Origin: Acuticoccus sediminis
Lineage (GTDB): Bacteria > Pseudomonadota > Alphaproteobacteria > Rhizobiales > Amorphaceae
NCBI RefSeq assembly: GCF_003258595.1
Contig: NZ_QHHQ01000001.1
Location: forward strand, 496,001-560,000
Length of the DNA: 64,000 bases
Direction of reading: 5' to 3'
A program made the translations under genes and the position numbers. Of this stretch, positions 27,226 through 35,854 are shown one piece after another. The notes below the pieces were generated by a model. The model was not told the origin of the DNA, made no database searches, and worked only from the letters and a program-made list of their open reading frames with translations. Within the stretch, counting starts at the first letter, position 1. Each line of letters starts with the position of its first letter.

Positions 27226-29258
27226 CAGAAACGCGCCGTCGCCTTGAGGAGGAAGGAGCGCCCCGGCTCGTAGAGCGGGACAACGGAGCCGTACTCGGTG
27301 CCGTAGGTGCCGCGCGCGACGTACGCCTCGTCGAAGACGTTGTTGACCTCGCCGCGCAGGGTGAGGTTCGGGAACTGGACCGGGGTCCACTCCGCGAAGG
27401 CGTTGACCACCTCGTAGCCCGGCAGCGGCTCGCCGGCGCCCGCGATGTCGGCGTCGTAGGTGTCGTCGTACTCGAACGCGACCTCGATGTTGGCGCCGAC
27501 CCTGACCCCCCACGGCGCGTAGAGGTAGGAGGCCGAGCCGGTCACGATGTGGCCCACCGGCGTGGTGAGGTACTGGCCGACGTCCGTGTCGGCCGGCCGG
27601 CCGTCGATCTCGGCGTCGACGTAGGCGTAGGCGACGCGGCCGCTGAAGCCGTTGTTGGCGTAGCCGGCCGAGAGCTCGTAGCCCCGGGTGCGCACGTCCC
27701 GCTGGACGACCGGGCCCTCGTTGTAGCTCGGCGTGCGCGCGTTGTAGATGCGGGTCTGGAAGACCTTCGCGCCGGCGGAGAAGCCGTTGTACTCGCCCTT
27801 GAGGCCGGCGACGACGTTGTCGGAGGTCGTCGGCTTCAGGTCGCCGTCGTAGACCCAGGTCGGGTTGATGATGAAGTTCTCCGCCAGCGGAATCCCGCCC
27901 CAGACGTGGGAGACGCCCGCGTAGGCGGTCAGGAAGCTGGTCAGGTCCACCTCGCCCGACAGGTTGAGTGAGGGACCGGCGTTCCACTCGCCCTCACCGT
28001 CGATGCCCTCGAAGTGCTGCACGTCGACGCGCGCGCCGCCGGACGCCCGGACACGCTCGGTGAGATCGAGCCGCGCCTGCGAGTAGAAGCCGATGTTCTG
28101 CGCCCGCTCGGTGCCCGATTCGTCCCAGGCCCGGTCCGGGAGGTAGCGGTAGTCGAGCTCCGCCTCGTCGACGTAGAAGTCGGTGCCGAAGACCAGCGAG
28201 CCGTACTCGCCGCTGAAGGTGTTCTGCGCGCGGCCGTTGAGGGACTGGGTGCGCCCGTAGCTCTCCTGGTCAGGCTCCTCGATGTCGAGGTTGGTCTTGC
28301 TGAAGCCGATCTGCACCTTGGGGTCCCAGTAGGGCAGCGGCGTCTCGTCGGTGTAGGTCACCGTGTAGTTCTGCCGGGTGATGTCGTAGGGGCGCGTCAG
28401 CGGGAACGGGCGGCCGCCGATGACCTGCCCGATGTTGGCGCGGTAGGGCCGGTCCTCGTCGTCGTTGACGATCTCGAACGCCGCCTCGATGCGGTCGCCG
28501 GTCGGCGCCTGATAGGCCACCTTGCCGAGTCCCGACAGGAGGTGCGTCCCGGAGCCGATGATCTCGTTGCCGTTCCCGTCCTCGCGCAGGCCGCCGTCGG
28601 CGAACTTGCCGAAGAGCAACGCCTCGAAGCCCTGATAGCGTCCGGCGAGGGTCCCGCTGGTAGACCAGATGTCGCCGTTCGTCTGGTACTCGCCGGTGAC
28701 CTGGCCGCCGAACATCTTGCCCGGCTCGAGGATGTCGCCGACGTCCTTGGTCTCGAAGGCGATCGCGCCGCCGAGCGCGCCGGGGCCCGCGTCGGCCGGT
28801 GCCACGCCGGGATCGACGCGGACGGCCTTCAGGAGGTCGGTGTCGATGTAGGTCGTGCCGCTGTGGTGGAAGACCTTGTTGTTCTGCCGCGTGCCGTCGA
28901 TCGTGATGGCGAGGTTCGTCTCCTCGACGCCCTGCACGTAGATCTTCTGCGACGCGGGGATGGACGACCCGACCGTCACCGACGGCTCGTCGATGAAGAG
29001 CTCCTGCAGGTCGGACGGGTTGGTCCGGGCGATTTCCTCCGGCGTGATGGCGAAGCTGCCGGGCGCGCCCGTGTCGCCGGTGCCGGCGATCGCGCCGCCC
29101 TGCCCGGCCGCCGCGGCAGCGCCATCGTCTCCCGCGCCCTCGCCGGTCTGGTCGCCGGCGACGACCACCGGGTCGAGCACGATCACCCCGGTCTGCGCGA
29201 GCGCCTCCAAGGGAAAAACACTGGCGGAGGCGGCCAGCAGGACGAGGGAGTGGCGCAT
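27225..29258 (-). CDS. TonB-dependent outer membrane receptor (probable ferric siderophore receptor)
   Basis: A 677-residue outer-membrane transporter. A signal peptide (about 1-22, ending ALAQ) precedes a plug domain (about 60-180, with PSDLQELFIDEPSV and the NLAITIDGTRQNN segment) and a 22-strand-type beta barrel ending in an aromatic residue (LLKATARF). AAGGG lies about nine bases before the ATG at 29258. It diverges from the siderophore synthesis operon across 340 bases and is coupled to DUF2218. This makes a ferric petrobactin-like siderophore its likely substrate, by position; the plug also resembles haem/TbpA-type receptors, so haem remains possible. Confidence 0.88.
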   Translation of the reverse strand: MRHSLVLLAASASVFPLEALAQTGVIVLDPVVVAGDQTGEGAGDDGAAAAAGQGGAIAGTGDTGAPGSFAITPEEIARTNPSDLQELFIDEPSVTVGSSIPASQKIYVQGVEETNLAITIDGTRQNNKVFHHSGTTYIDTDLLKAVRVDPGVAPADAGPGALGGAIAFETKDVGDILEPGKMFGGQVTGEYQTNGDIWSTSGTLAGRYQGFEALLFGKFADGGLREDGNGNEIIGSGTHLLSGLGKVAYQAPTGDRIEAAFEIVNDDEDRPYRANIGQVIGGRPFPLTRPYDITRQNYTVTYTDETPLPYWDPKVQIGFSKTNLDIEEPDQESYGRTQSLNGRAQNTFSGEYGSLVFGTDFYVDEAELDYRYLPDRAWDESGTERAQNIGFYSQARLDLTERVRASGGARVDVQHFEGIDGEGEWNAGPSLNLSGEVDLTSFLTAYAGVSHVWGGIPLAENFIINPTWVYDGDLKPTTSDNVVAGLKGEYNGFSAGAKVFQTRIYNARTPSYNEGPVVQRDVRTRGYELSAGYANNGFSGRVAYAYVDAEIDGRPADTDVGQYLTTPVGHIVTGSASYLYAPWGVRVGANIEVAFEYDDTYDADIAGAGEPLPGYEVVNAFAEWTPVQFPNLTLRGEVNNVFDEAYVARGTYGTEYGSVVPLYEPGRSFLLKATARF

Positions 29259-29600
29259 TGGTCGAACCCTTTCGCAGCCCGATAATCTGACGTGGACGGT
29301 CAACTTTTACGGACGCGATTTTTATATGACTATCTGAGTCCAATATCCTTTTCTGGATTATTGCAGGCGTGCCAAGATCACTGTGACCGGCCTGCAACGC
29401 TTTTGCTTCTCAATTTATAGCTGTTCCATTTCGATAGTGGTTCAGGTGCCCGGTTCATCCTACAAAATTGTTGACTCTTTAAGTTCAGTTTCCTTGTTAT
29501 CGCCACGGACGGGCGCTATGTCGCCTCGAACATACTGACGATTCGGGCGCTTGGTCGCACCCTGGCGGGTTTCGGCATCGCGCCGAGCCCTGGAGATACC
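29259..29600. promoter_or_regulatory. Divergent regulatory region between receptor and siderophore operon
   Basis: A 342-base gap that is much richer in A+T than its surroundings. It holds a perfect 8-base dyad, TTGCAGGC (29361-29368) and GCCTGCAA (29390-29397), a smaller dyad GACT/AGTC (29328-29340) and an ATCC/GGAT pair (29344-29357). On the plus strand TTGACT (29471-29476) and TGTTAT (29495-29500), 18 bases apart, form a plausible promoter for the synthesis operon. I found no canonical Fur, Irr or RirA box by eye. Confidence 0.45.
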
Positions 29601-31355
29601 GTGAGCACGACGGCCATAAGTGCGGAGGACGCCTTCGACATCGCGGTCCGGGCGACGTTCGAGACGTTTGCCAATTGCTACCTCCGCGAGATCGACCGGG
29701 GCCGCGATTTTTCGCAGGCTGACAAGAACGGGATCGAGTGGCAGCTCACCGGCGAGGGCGGCGCCCTTCGCGCGGAAATAGAAGTCCGCTCGCGCTGCGG
29801 TCCGCATCGCTTCGGCATGTTGTGGCACCGCTGGGCCGACGCGACCCGCCCGCGATGGACCGCGACCGAGCCGCTCGACGCCGTCGCCCGTCTCCTGCGC
29901 GAGGCCTACTGCCGCGTCGGCAACGGATCGCCCGCCGCGCGCGCCCGCGAGGTCGAGCTCTACCTGCGCGTCCTGCTGAGCTGCCAGGCGATCGCCGCCA
30001 ACGTCGCCGGCAGCGCGGGCCGCCCGGCCCGGATGGACTTCATCGCCGCTGAGCAGTCCATCGTCTTCGGCCACAGCTTCCATCCGACGCCCAAGAGCAT
30101 GCAGGGCGTCACCGAGTGGCAGCGCGGCGTCTACGGTCCGGAGAGCGGCGGCGCCTTCCAGCTCGTCGGCTTCGCCGCCCGCGCCGAGATCGTCGAGGAA
30201 CGCACTGCCGGCCGGTGCCCGGCGACGCGCTGCATGGAGCGGATCGCGCGGCCGGACCTCGCGCCCGGCGAGAGGCTCATCCTGATGCACCCCCTCCAGG
30301 CGCAGGCGCTGATGCTCGACGGCGAGGTGGAGGCCCTGATGACGGACGGTGCGCTGCGCCCGCTCGGCGCCATCGGCCCGGAGTTCAAGGCGACGTCGTC
30401 CATGCGGACCGTCTACTGCGAGGACGCTCCGTTCATGCTGAAGTTCAGCCTGCCGGTGCGGATCACCAACTCCATCCGCCGCAGCCGCCGCAACGAGCTC
30501 TATGCCGGCGTCGCCATCGCGCGCTACTTCCGCCGCACCCGCGTGCTCGACGGCTTCCCGGCGTTCTCGATCCTCCTCGACACGGCGTTCGCGACCGTCA
30601 CCCTCCCAGGCCGCGCCGAGAGCGGGTTCGAGACCATCCTGCGGCAGAACCCGTTCCGCGGCCCGCGCGCGGCGGGAGCGATCACCGTCGCCGCGCTCAC
30701 CGGCGAGCCGCTGCCGGGCGAGGCCTCGCTGCTCGCCCGCCTCGTCGCCCTCTCGCCCGGCGACGCGCGGGCCTGGTTCGCGGCCTACCTCGACGTCGCC
30801 TTCGTCCCGCTGGTGCTGCTCTACGACGCGACCGGGATCGCCCTCGAGGCGCACCAGCAGAACGCGCTCGTGAAGCTGGAGGGCGGGCGCCCGACAGCCT
30901 CGTTCTACCGCGACAACCAGGGCTACTACCTCGCCGACACCTACCGCCACCGGCTGCTCGAGGTGATCCCCGAGGCGGACGAGATCGACGACCTCTTCTT
31001 CGACGAGGCCGAGATCAACGACCGCTTCGCCTACTACCTCGTCGTCAACCACATCTTCGCGGTGATCGCCCGGCTGGGCCGCGACGGGCTCGCCGACGAG
31101 GGCGCGCTCATCGCCCTCCTGCGCGCGCGCATCGAGCGGCTGGCGATCGAGACGGAGGCCGCCGGTCGCCGCTTCTGCCGCCGCCTCCTCGACGAACCGA
31201 CCATCACCATGAAGGGCAACCTCGCCGCGCGCCTGTTCGACATCGACGAGCTGGGCGGCGGCGACGGCTGGCCGCTCTACGCACGCGGCCCCAACGTCCT
31301 CTTCGACGCCCCGCTCGGCGGAACCCAGGCCGATCGCCATGCCCTTACCCTTTGA
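29601..31355 (+). CDS. IucA/IucC family NIS siderophore synthetase (AsbA-like)
   Basis: ATP-dependent NRPS-independent siderophore synthetase, 584 residues, which adenylates a carboxylate of citrate and condenses it with an amine. The nucleotide-binding motif GHSFHPTPKS lies at residues 157-166, and the IucA-type core KFSLPVRITNSIRR and EAHQQNALVK follow; the C-terminal FhuF-like region (about 430-560) is complete. GTG start at 29601 with GGAG five bases upstream. It overlaps the next gene by 17 bases. With the two genes after it the best model is AsbA of a petrobactin-type pathway, which joins citrate and spermidine; the amine used here is inferred. Confidence 0.88.
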   Translation: MSTTAISAEDAFDIAVRATFETFANCYLREIDRGRDFSQADKNGIEWQLTGEGGALRAEIEVRSRCGPHRFGMLWHRWADATRPRWTATEPLDAVARLLREAYCRVGNGSPAARAREVELYLRVLLSCQAIAANVAGSAGRPARMDFIAAEQSIVFGHSFHPTPKSMQGVTEWQRGVYGPESGGAFQLVGFAARAEIVEERTAGRCPATRCMERIARPDLAPGERLILMHPLQAQALMLDGEVEALMTDGALRPLGAIGPEFKATSSMRTVYCEDAPFMLKFSLPVRITNSIRRSRRNELYAGVAIARYFRRTRVLDGFPAFSILLDTAFATVTLPGRAESGFETILRQNPFRGPRAAGAITVAALTGEPLPGEASLLARLVALSPGDARAWFAAYLDVAFVPLVLLYDATGIALEAHQQNALVKLEGGRPTASFYRDNQGYYLADTYRHRLLEVIPEADEIDDLFFDEAEINDRFAYYLVVNHIFAVIARLGRDGLADEGALIALLRARIERLAIETEAAGRRFCRRLLDEPTITMKGNLAARLFDIDELGGGDGWPLYARGPNVLFDAPLGGTQADRHALTL

Positions 31356-34317
31356 GGACGTCGCCCGCCCGCAGGACCGCGTCCTGCGCCAGCTCGCCGC
31401 CGCGCTGATCTACGAGGGGAGGATCGACGTGCGGACCAGCGGCGACGCCTTCGGCACCGTCTTCACCTGGACGGCGACCGGCCGGCGTTGGCGCGCCTTC
31501 GGGCGGATCGGCCCGTTCGGGCGGCCGCGCCTCGCGCCCGGCGGCGTCGAGATGAACGCCGGCGGGCGCTGGACCACCGGGACCGTCGCCCAGCTCATCC
31601 ACGACGTCGCCGCCGCCTCCCCGGCCGCGCCCCGCTTCGAGGCCGAGCTGGCGGCCACCATCGACGCCGGCGGCCGCGTCGGCACCCGCCTCCGCGAGCG
31701 GCGGGACGCGTCCTTCGCGGCCCTCGAATCGGCGCTCGACGAGGGGCACCCGTATCATCCGTCGTTCCGGTCCCGCACCGGCTTCACCGCCGCCGATCAG
31801 GCCCGCTACGGCCAGGGCGCCCCGCCGTTCCGCCTCATCTGGCTGATGGTGCGGCGCGAGCGGCTTTCGCTGTCGGGCGCGGCGACCCGGCCCGACTTCT
31901 GGGCCGAGGCGATCGGCCCGGCGGGCGCGGAGGAGGCCGCCGTCGTCGCCGAGCGCGCGGGCTGGTCGCTCGAGGCCACGGGCCTCCTGCCGGTCCACCC
32001 CTTCCAGCTCGCGCAGCTCGACGGGACGTTCGCAGCGGCCATCTCCGCCGGCGCGGTGATCCCGCTGGGCGCCACCGGAGACCGCTACCTCGCCGGCCAG
32101 TCGCTGCGCACGCTCTTCAACGTCGACCGCCCGGCGGCGGCCTGCATCAAGCTCCCGATCGACGTCACCAACACGTCGATCCGCCGCGTCCTGCCGCCGC
32201 ACAGCGTCGTGGCCGCGCCGCACCTGTCGGCGTGGCTGGCGGGGATCATCGCCGGCGACCCGGCCTTCCGGCGCATGCCCGTGACGCTCCTGGAGGAGTA
32301 CGCCGGCGTCGTCCTCGACCGCGACGACCCGCTCTCCGACCGCACCTCGGCGCTCTGGCGCGACAGCGTCGAGGCGAGGCTCGGCCACGGCGAGCGCGCG
32401 GTCCCCTTCACCGCACTGATGGCGGTGGAGGACGACGGCCGGCCGTTCATCGACCCGTTCATCGCCAGGCACGGGCTGGAGCCGTGGGTGGAGCGCCTCA
32501 TCGAGGTGGCGGTGCTCCCCGTCTGGCACCTCATGGTGGCGCACGGCATCGCGCTCGAGGCGCACGGGCAGAACATGATCCTCGTCCTCAGGGACGGCTG
32601 GCCGGTCCGCATCGCCCTCCGCGACTTCCACGACAGCGTCGAGTACGTCGAGGAGCTGCTGCCGCCCGGCCATCCGCCGCCCAGCTTCCGTGCCCTCGAC
32701 GATGCCTACCGCGACCCGACGCCGGACCTCTTCTTCTGGATGCGCGACATCGAGGAGCTGCGCTGGACGGTCATGGACACGCTCTTCGTCTTCAACCTGA
32801 CCGAGGTCTCGGCTCTCCTCGGCGCCGCCTACGCCTACCCCGAGCGCGCCTTCTGGGAGCGCGTGCGCGAACGCATCCGCCGGCACGCCCGGGAGGAGGG
32901 GCTGGAGGAGCGCCTCGCCCGGTTCGGCCACGAAACCGCACGGATCAAGGTGGAGTCGCTCGTCTCCCAGAAGCTGGCGCCGGTCGACCCGCACGATCCG
33001 GACGCCCTGCCCGGCCATGCCGTCCCCAACCCCCTTCATCCGAACACAGAGTGCCAAGGCATGATCGAGATCGACGGCCATCGCTACGACCGCGACGCCC
33101 TCACCGCCCGCCTCGCCGAGCTCGCGGGGGGCGCCGCCCTGCCGCTGCGGCCGGACCGCAGCTACGCCGTGTGCCACGAGGACCCGGCCGTCTGGCTCGC
33201 CGCCTTCTTCGCCCTGCGCGAGGCGGGGGCGAGCGTGGTGCCGGTCCATCCGGCGAGCCCGCCGGCCGCCGCGCGACGGATCGCCATCGCCGCCGGCTGC
33301 AGCCACCTCATCTACGGCAATGCGCCGCCCGAACCGCTGCCCGAGAGCGCCGCGACGCTCGCCCCGGGCCAGCTCGTGCAGATGACGTCCGGCACCACCG
33401 GCGCGCCGAAGCCCATCGCCCGCACCTTCGGCGAGATCGAGGACGAGCTCGCCTCCTACGTGGCCGCGTTCACCGCCCCGGAGGGGATGACCCCGGTCGT
33501 CGCCGCGCCGACGTCCCACTCCTACGGCCTCATCTGCGGCCTGCTCGCAGGGCTGAAGCGGGGGGCGATGCCGGTGGTGGTGCGGCCGGACAACCCGCGC
33601 CACCTCCTGCGCCGCCTCGCCGAGGTGGAGCGGCCGGTGCTCTACACCTCGCCAGCGGTCCTCCACACGCTGGCGCGGATGCTGTCGGGGGACGAGCGCA
33701 TCCACGCGGCGATGACCTCCGGCACGCTGCTGCCGGAGCCGTGGTTCGAGGCGATCCGCGGCCGCATCACGAACCTCTTCCAGCAGTACGGCACGTCCGA
33801 GTCCGGCGTCATCGCGGTGAACCCGCAGACCGAGCGCTCGGCGGACATGGGCGCGGTCCTGCCGCACCACCGCCTCCTCGAGGACGGCAGCCGCGACGCC
33901 CCGGTGGAGATCCGCCTCGCGACCCCGTGGCGCACGGTGGCGACGCGGGACCTCGGCTACCGGGCGGACGGGACGCTCGTCTTCCTCTCCCGGCTCGACG
34001 ACACCATCAACGTCGCCGGCCTCAACGTCTTCCCCAAGGAGGTGGAGGACGCGGTGATGGCGATGCCGGGCGTCACCGACGCCGTCGCCTTCCGCGTCGC
34101 CGACCCGTTCGCGGGGGAGCGCGTCGCGCTGGTCTATTCCGGCGACGCGAGGGTCGACGAGGCCGCGCTGCGGGCCTGGTGCGGCGAACGGCTCGCCGGA
34201 CACCAGCTCCCGGCCGTCTCCGCGAAGGTGCCTGCCGTGCCGCGCCAGGCCAACGGCAAGATCAACCGCCGCGAGATCGCCGCCGCCTTCGCCGCGGGCG
34301 ACCTGGAGCACGCGTGA
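31339..34317 (+). CDS. Fusion of NIS siderophore synthetase (AsbB-like) and aryl-acid AMP ligase (AsbC-like)
   Basis: A 992-residue two-enzyme fusion. Residues 1 to about 573 are an IucA/IucC synthetase, with GHPYHPSFRSR at 136-146, KLPIDVTNTSIRR and EAHGQNMILV. Residues about 575-992 are an acyl-adenylating enzyme with the phosphate loop MTSGTTGAPKP (682-692), an A8-like segment (FLSRLDDTINVAGLNVFPKEVE) and the C-terminal lysine K974 in NGKINRRE. In the petrobactin pathway AsbB adds the second spermidine arm to citrate and AsbC activates 3,4-dihydroxybenzoate onto AsbD. A Met codon at 33061 marks the fusion joint. The AMP ligase is short, as AsbC is. The substrate is inferred from context. 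Confidence 0.87.
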   Translation: MPLPFEDVARPQDRVLRQLAAALIYEGRIDVRTSGDAFGTVFTWTATGRRWRAFGRIGPFGRPRLAPGGVEMNAGGRWTTGTVAQLIHDVAAASPAAPRFEAELAATIDAGGRVGTRLRERRDASFAALESALDEGHPYHPSFRSRTGFTAADQARYGQGAPPFRLIWLMVRRERLSLSGAATRPDFWAEAIGPAGAEEAAVVAERAGWSLEATGLLPVHPFQLAQLDGTFAAAISAGAVIPLGATGDRYLAGQSLRTLFNVDRPAAACIKLPIDVTNTSIRRVLPPHSVVAAPHLSAWLAGIIAGDPAFRRMPVTLLEEYAGVVLDRDDPLSDRTSALWRDSVEARLGHGERAVPFTALMAVEDDGRPFIDPFIARHGLEPWVERLIEVAVLPVWHLMVAHGIALEAHGQNMILVLRDGWPVRIALRDFHDSVEYVEELLPPGHPPPSFRALDDAYRDPTPDLFFWMRDIEELRWTVMDTLFVFNLTEVSALLGAAYAYPERAFWERVRERIRRHAREEGLEERLARFGHETARIKVESLVSQKLAPVDPHDPDALPGHAVPNPLHPNTECQGMIEIDGHRYDRDALTARLAELAGGAALPLRPDRSYAVCHEDPAVWLAAFFALREAGASVVPVHPASPPAAARRIAIAAGCSHLIYGNAPPEPLPESAATLAPGQLVQMTSGTTGAPKPIARTFGEIEDELASYVAAFTAPEGMTPVVAAPTSHSYGLICGLLAGLKRGAMPVVVRPDNPRHLLRRLAEVERPVLYTSPAVLHTLARMLSGDERIHAAMTSGTLLPEPWFEAIRGRITNLFQQYGTSESGVIAVNPQTERSADMGAVLPHHRLLEDGSRDAPVEIRLATPWRTVATRDLGYRADGTLVFLSRLDDTINVAGLNVFPKEVEDAVMAMPGVTDAVAFRVADPFAGERVALVYSGDARVDEAALRAWCGERLAGHQLPAVSAKVPAVPRQANGKINRREIAAAFAAGDLEHA

Positions 34318-34321
34318 GACC

Positions 34322-35644
34322 ATGACGACGACCCGCAACGACATCATCGCCGCCATCGAGACGGTGCTGCGCGAGCGCCTCGCCAACCGCCACATGGCAG
34401 CGTTCGGCCCCGACGCGCGCCTCGGCCCGGACCTCGCGCTCGACTCGCTGATGACGATGAACCTCCTGCTGCACCTCGAGACCGACCACGGCCTCGTCGC
34501 GCCGGAGGAGGCCATCGCCACCCGCGCCGCCGAAACGGTGGGCGATTTTGCCGACCTCTACCTCGCCGCACCGGCCGCCACGGGCGAGACCGCCGCGACG
34601 CCGATCACCGCCAGCGAGGCCTTCGACGAGGCGGCGCGCCGCGAGGGCGTCCACGGCGAGGACTACATCGACATCAAGGTGCACTGCTTCGTGAGCTGCG
34701 TCGCGGACGCCATGAAGCGGGCGCCCGGCGTCGACCACCGCCCGCTCTACTTCGGCGTCTGGGACGCGCCGTTCGTCACCGGCGACGGCTCGTTCATGAA
34801 GTACCACGAGGCGGGGATGGACCAGGAGTTCTTCCGCACCTGGGCCGAGCGGCTCTACGGCTGCACCGTGCGCCCCTGGTACGACGCCCGCCGGACCAAG
34901 GCCGAGAACCTGACGCGGATGAACCACCTCCTCGCCCGGCGCACCCCGCACGAGGACATCATGGTCATGCTCGACATGTTCCATCTGCAGGGCCGGGAGA
35001 ACATCTTCAACAAGAACCCGTTCCCCCACTACCTCCTGCTGGAGCGCACCGAGGACGCGGCGACGTGGCTGGTGCGCGACGTCGACTACCGCTGGGAGGG
35101 GCGGATGCCGGTGGTCGATGTCGCCGCGGCGATCTCGCAGCCCACGGTGGAGGGCGGCTACGTGATCGACCGCGCCGGAGCCCATCCGCCGCACCGCGAA
35201 GACCTCGCGGCCTATTTCGAGGAGAGCCTGAAGCGCCGGAATCCGCTGATGGATTCGCTGCGCGAGATCGTGGCGATCCATGCCGGGCCGGGCCGGACGC
35301 TCGCCGGCATCGAGGCGGCGGTCGCCGAGTTCCCCATCCTCCTCGTGCGCAAGTACGCGTACGAGCACGGCTTCGCCTTCTTCTGGCGCGCCCTGCGGCA
35401 CGACACGGAGAGCTTCGAGGCCTGGTGCGAGGAGATCGAGGCGCTGATCCAGGGTCTCAGGGCGCTGAACTACGACCTCCTGAAGCTCGCGCGCACCGGC
35501 GAGCGGACGCAGATCCCGGGGGTCCTCGCCGCGATCGACCGGGTCGACCAACGCGAAACGCGGATCAAGCGCGCCCTCGTCGCCGCCTACGAGGAATGGC
35601 TGGCCCGGACCGAACCGAGGCTCGAGGCGGCCGTAGCGGTCTAG
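34322..35644 (+). CDS. Fusion of aryl carrier protein (AsbD-like) and DUF6005/AsbE-like condensing enzyme
   Basis: A 440-residue protein starting 4 bases after the previous stop. Residues 1 to about 82 form an acyl carrier protein with the phosphopantetheine attachment site Ser42 in LALDSLMTM. After a linker, residues about 110-430 match the DUF6005/AsbE type, with IDIKVHCFVSCVADAM, GVWDAPFVTGDG and MLDMFHLQGRENIFNKNPFPHY. In Bacillus, AsbD carries the 3,4-dihydroxybenzoyl group and AsbE transfers it to spermidine, so the fusion joins carrier and transferase. The DUF6005 link is from memory and should be checked; the carrier domain is clear. Confidence 0.82.
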   Translation: MTTTRNDIIAAIETVLRERLANRHMAAFGPDARLGPDLALDSLMTMNLLLHLETDHGLVAPEEAIATRAAETVGDFADLYLAAPAATGETAATPITASEAFDEAARREGVHGEDYIDIKVHCFVSCVADAMKRAPGVDHRPLYFGVWDAPFVTGDGSFMKYHEAGMDQEFFRTWAERLYGCTVRPWYDARRTKAENLTRMNHLLARRTPHEDIMVMLDMFHLQGRENIFNKNPFPHYLLLERTEDAATWLVRDVDYRWEGRMPVVDVAAAISQPTVEGGYVIDRAGAHPPHREDLAAYFEESLKRRNPLMDSLREIVAIHAGPGRTLAGIEAAVAEFPILLVRKYAYEHGFAFFWRALRHDTESFEAWCEEIEALIQGLRALNYDLLKLARTGERTQIPGVLAAIDRVDQRETRIKRALVAAYEEWLARTEPRLEAAVAV

Positions 35645-35721
35645 CACCCGCTTTCCGCAACCCGCTCCCGCCCCTGGCACCGAGCCTTCCCCGCCAGCGC
35701 TCACGCAATCCGGGGCGGGAG

Positions 35722-35778
35722 CCTGATCGCCGGAGCCGCCGCCAGGGGGAAAGCGCGACGGTGGCTCCGGCGGTCAGG
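35722..35778. terminator. Long hairpin between siderophore operon and convergent transporter gene
   Basis: Bases 35722-35737 and 35763-35778 pair over 16 positions with a single mismatch, and the stem continues inward with partial pairing. It lies between the siderophore operon stop and the stop of the opposing BASS gene, so it may act as a two-way terminator. There is no T-run. Confidence 0.5.
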
Positions 35779-35854
35779 CGGGACTGATCGTTGGTGGGAC
35801 CCGAGCCCGCCGGCGGCAGCGGCCTTTCCGTACCGGAATGGCTGCGCCGCAGTC

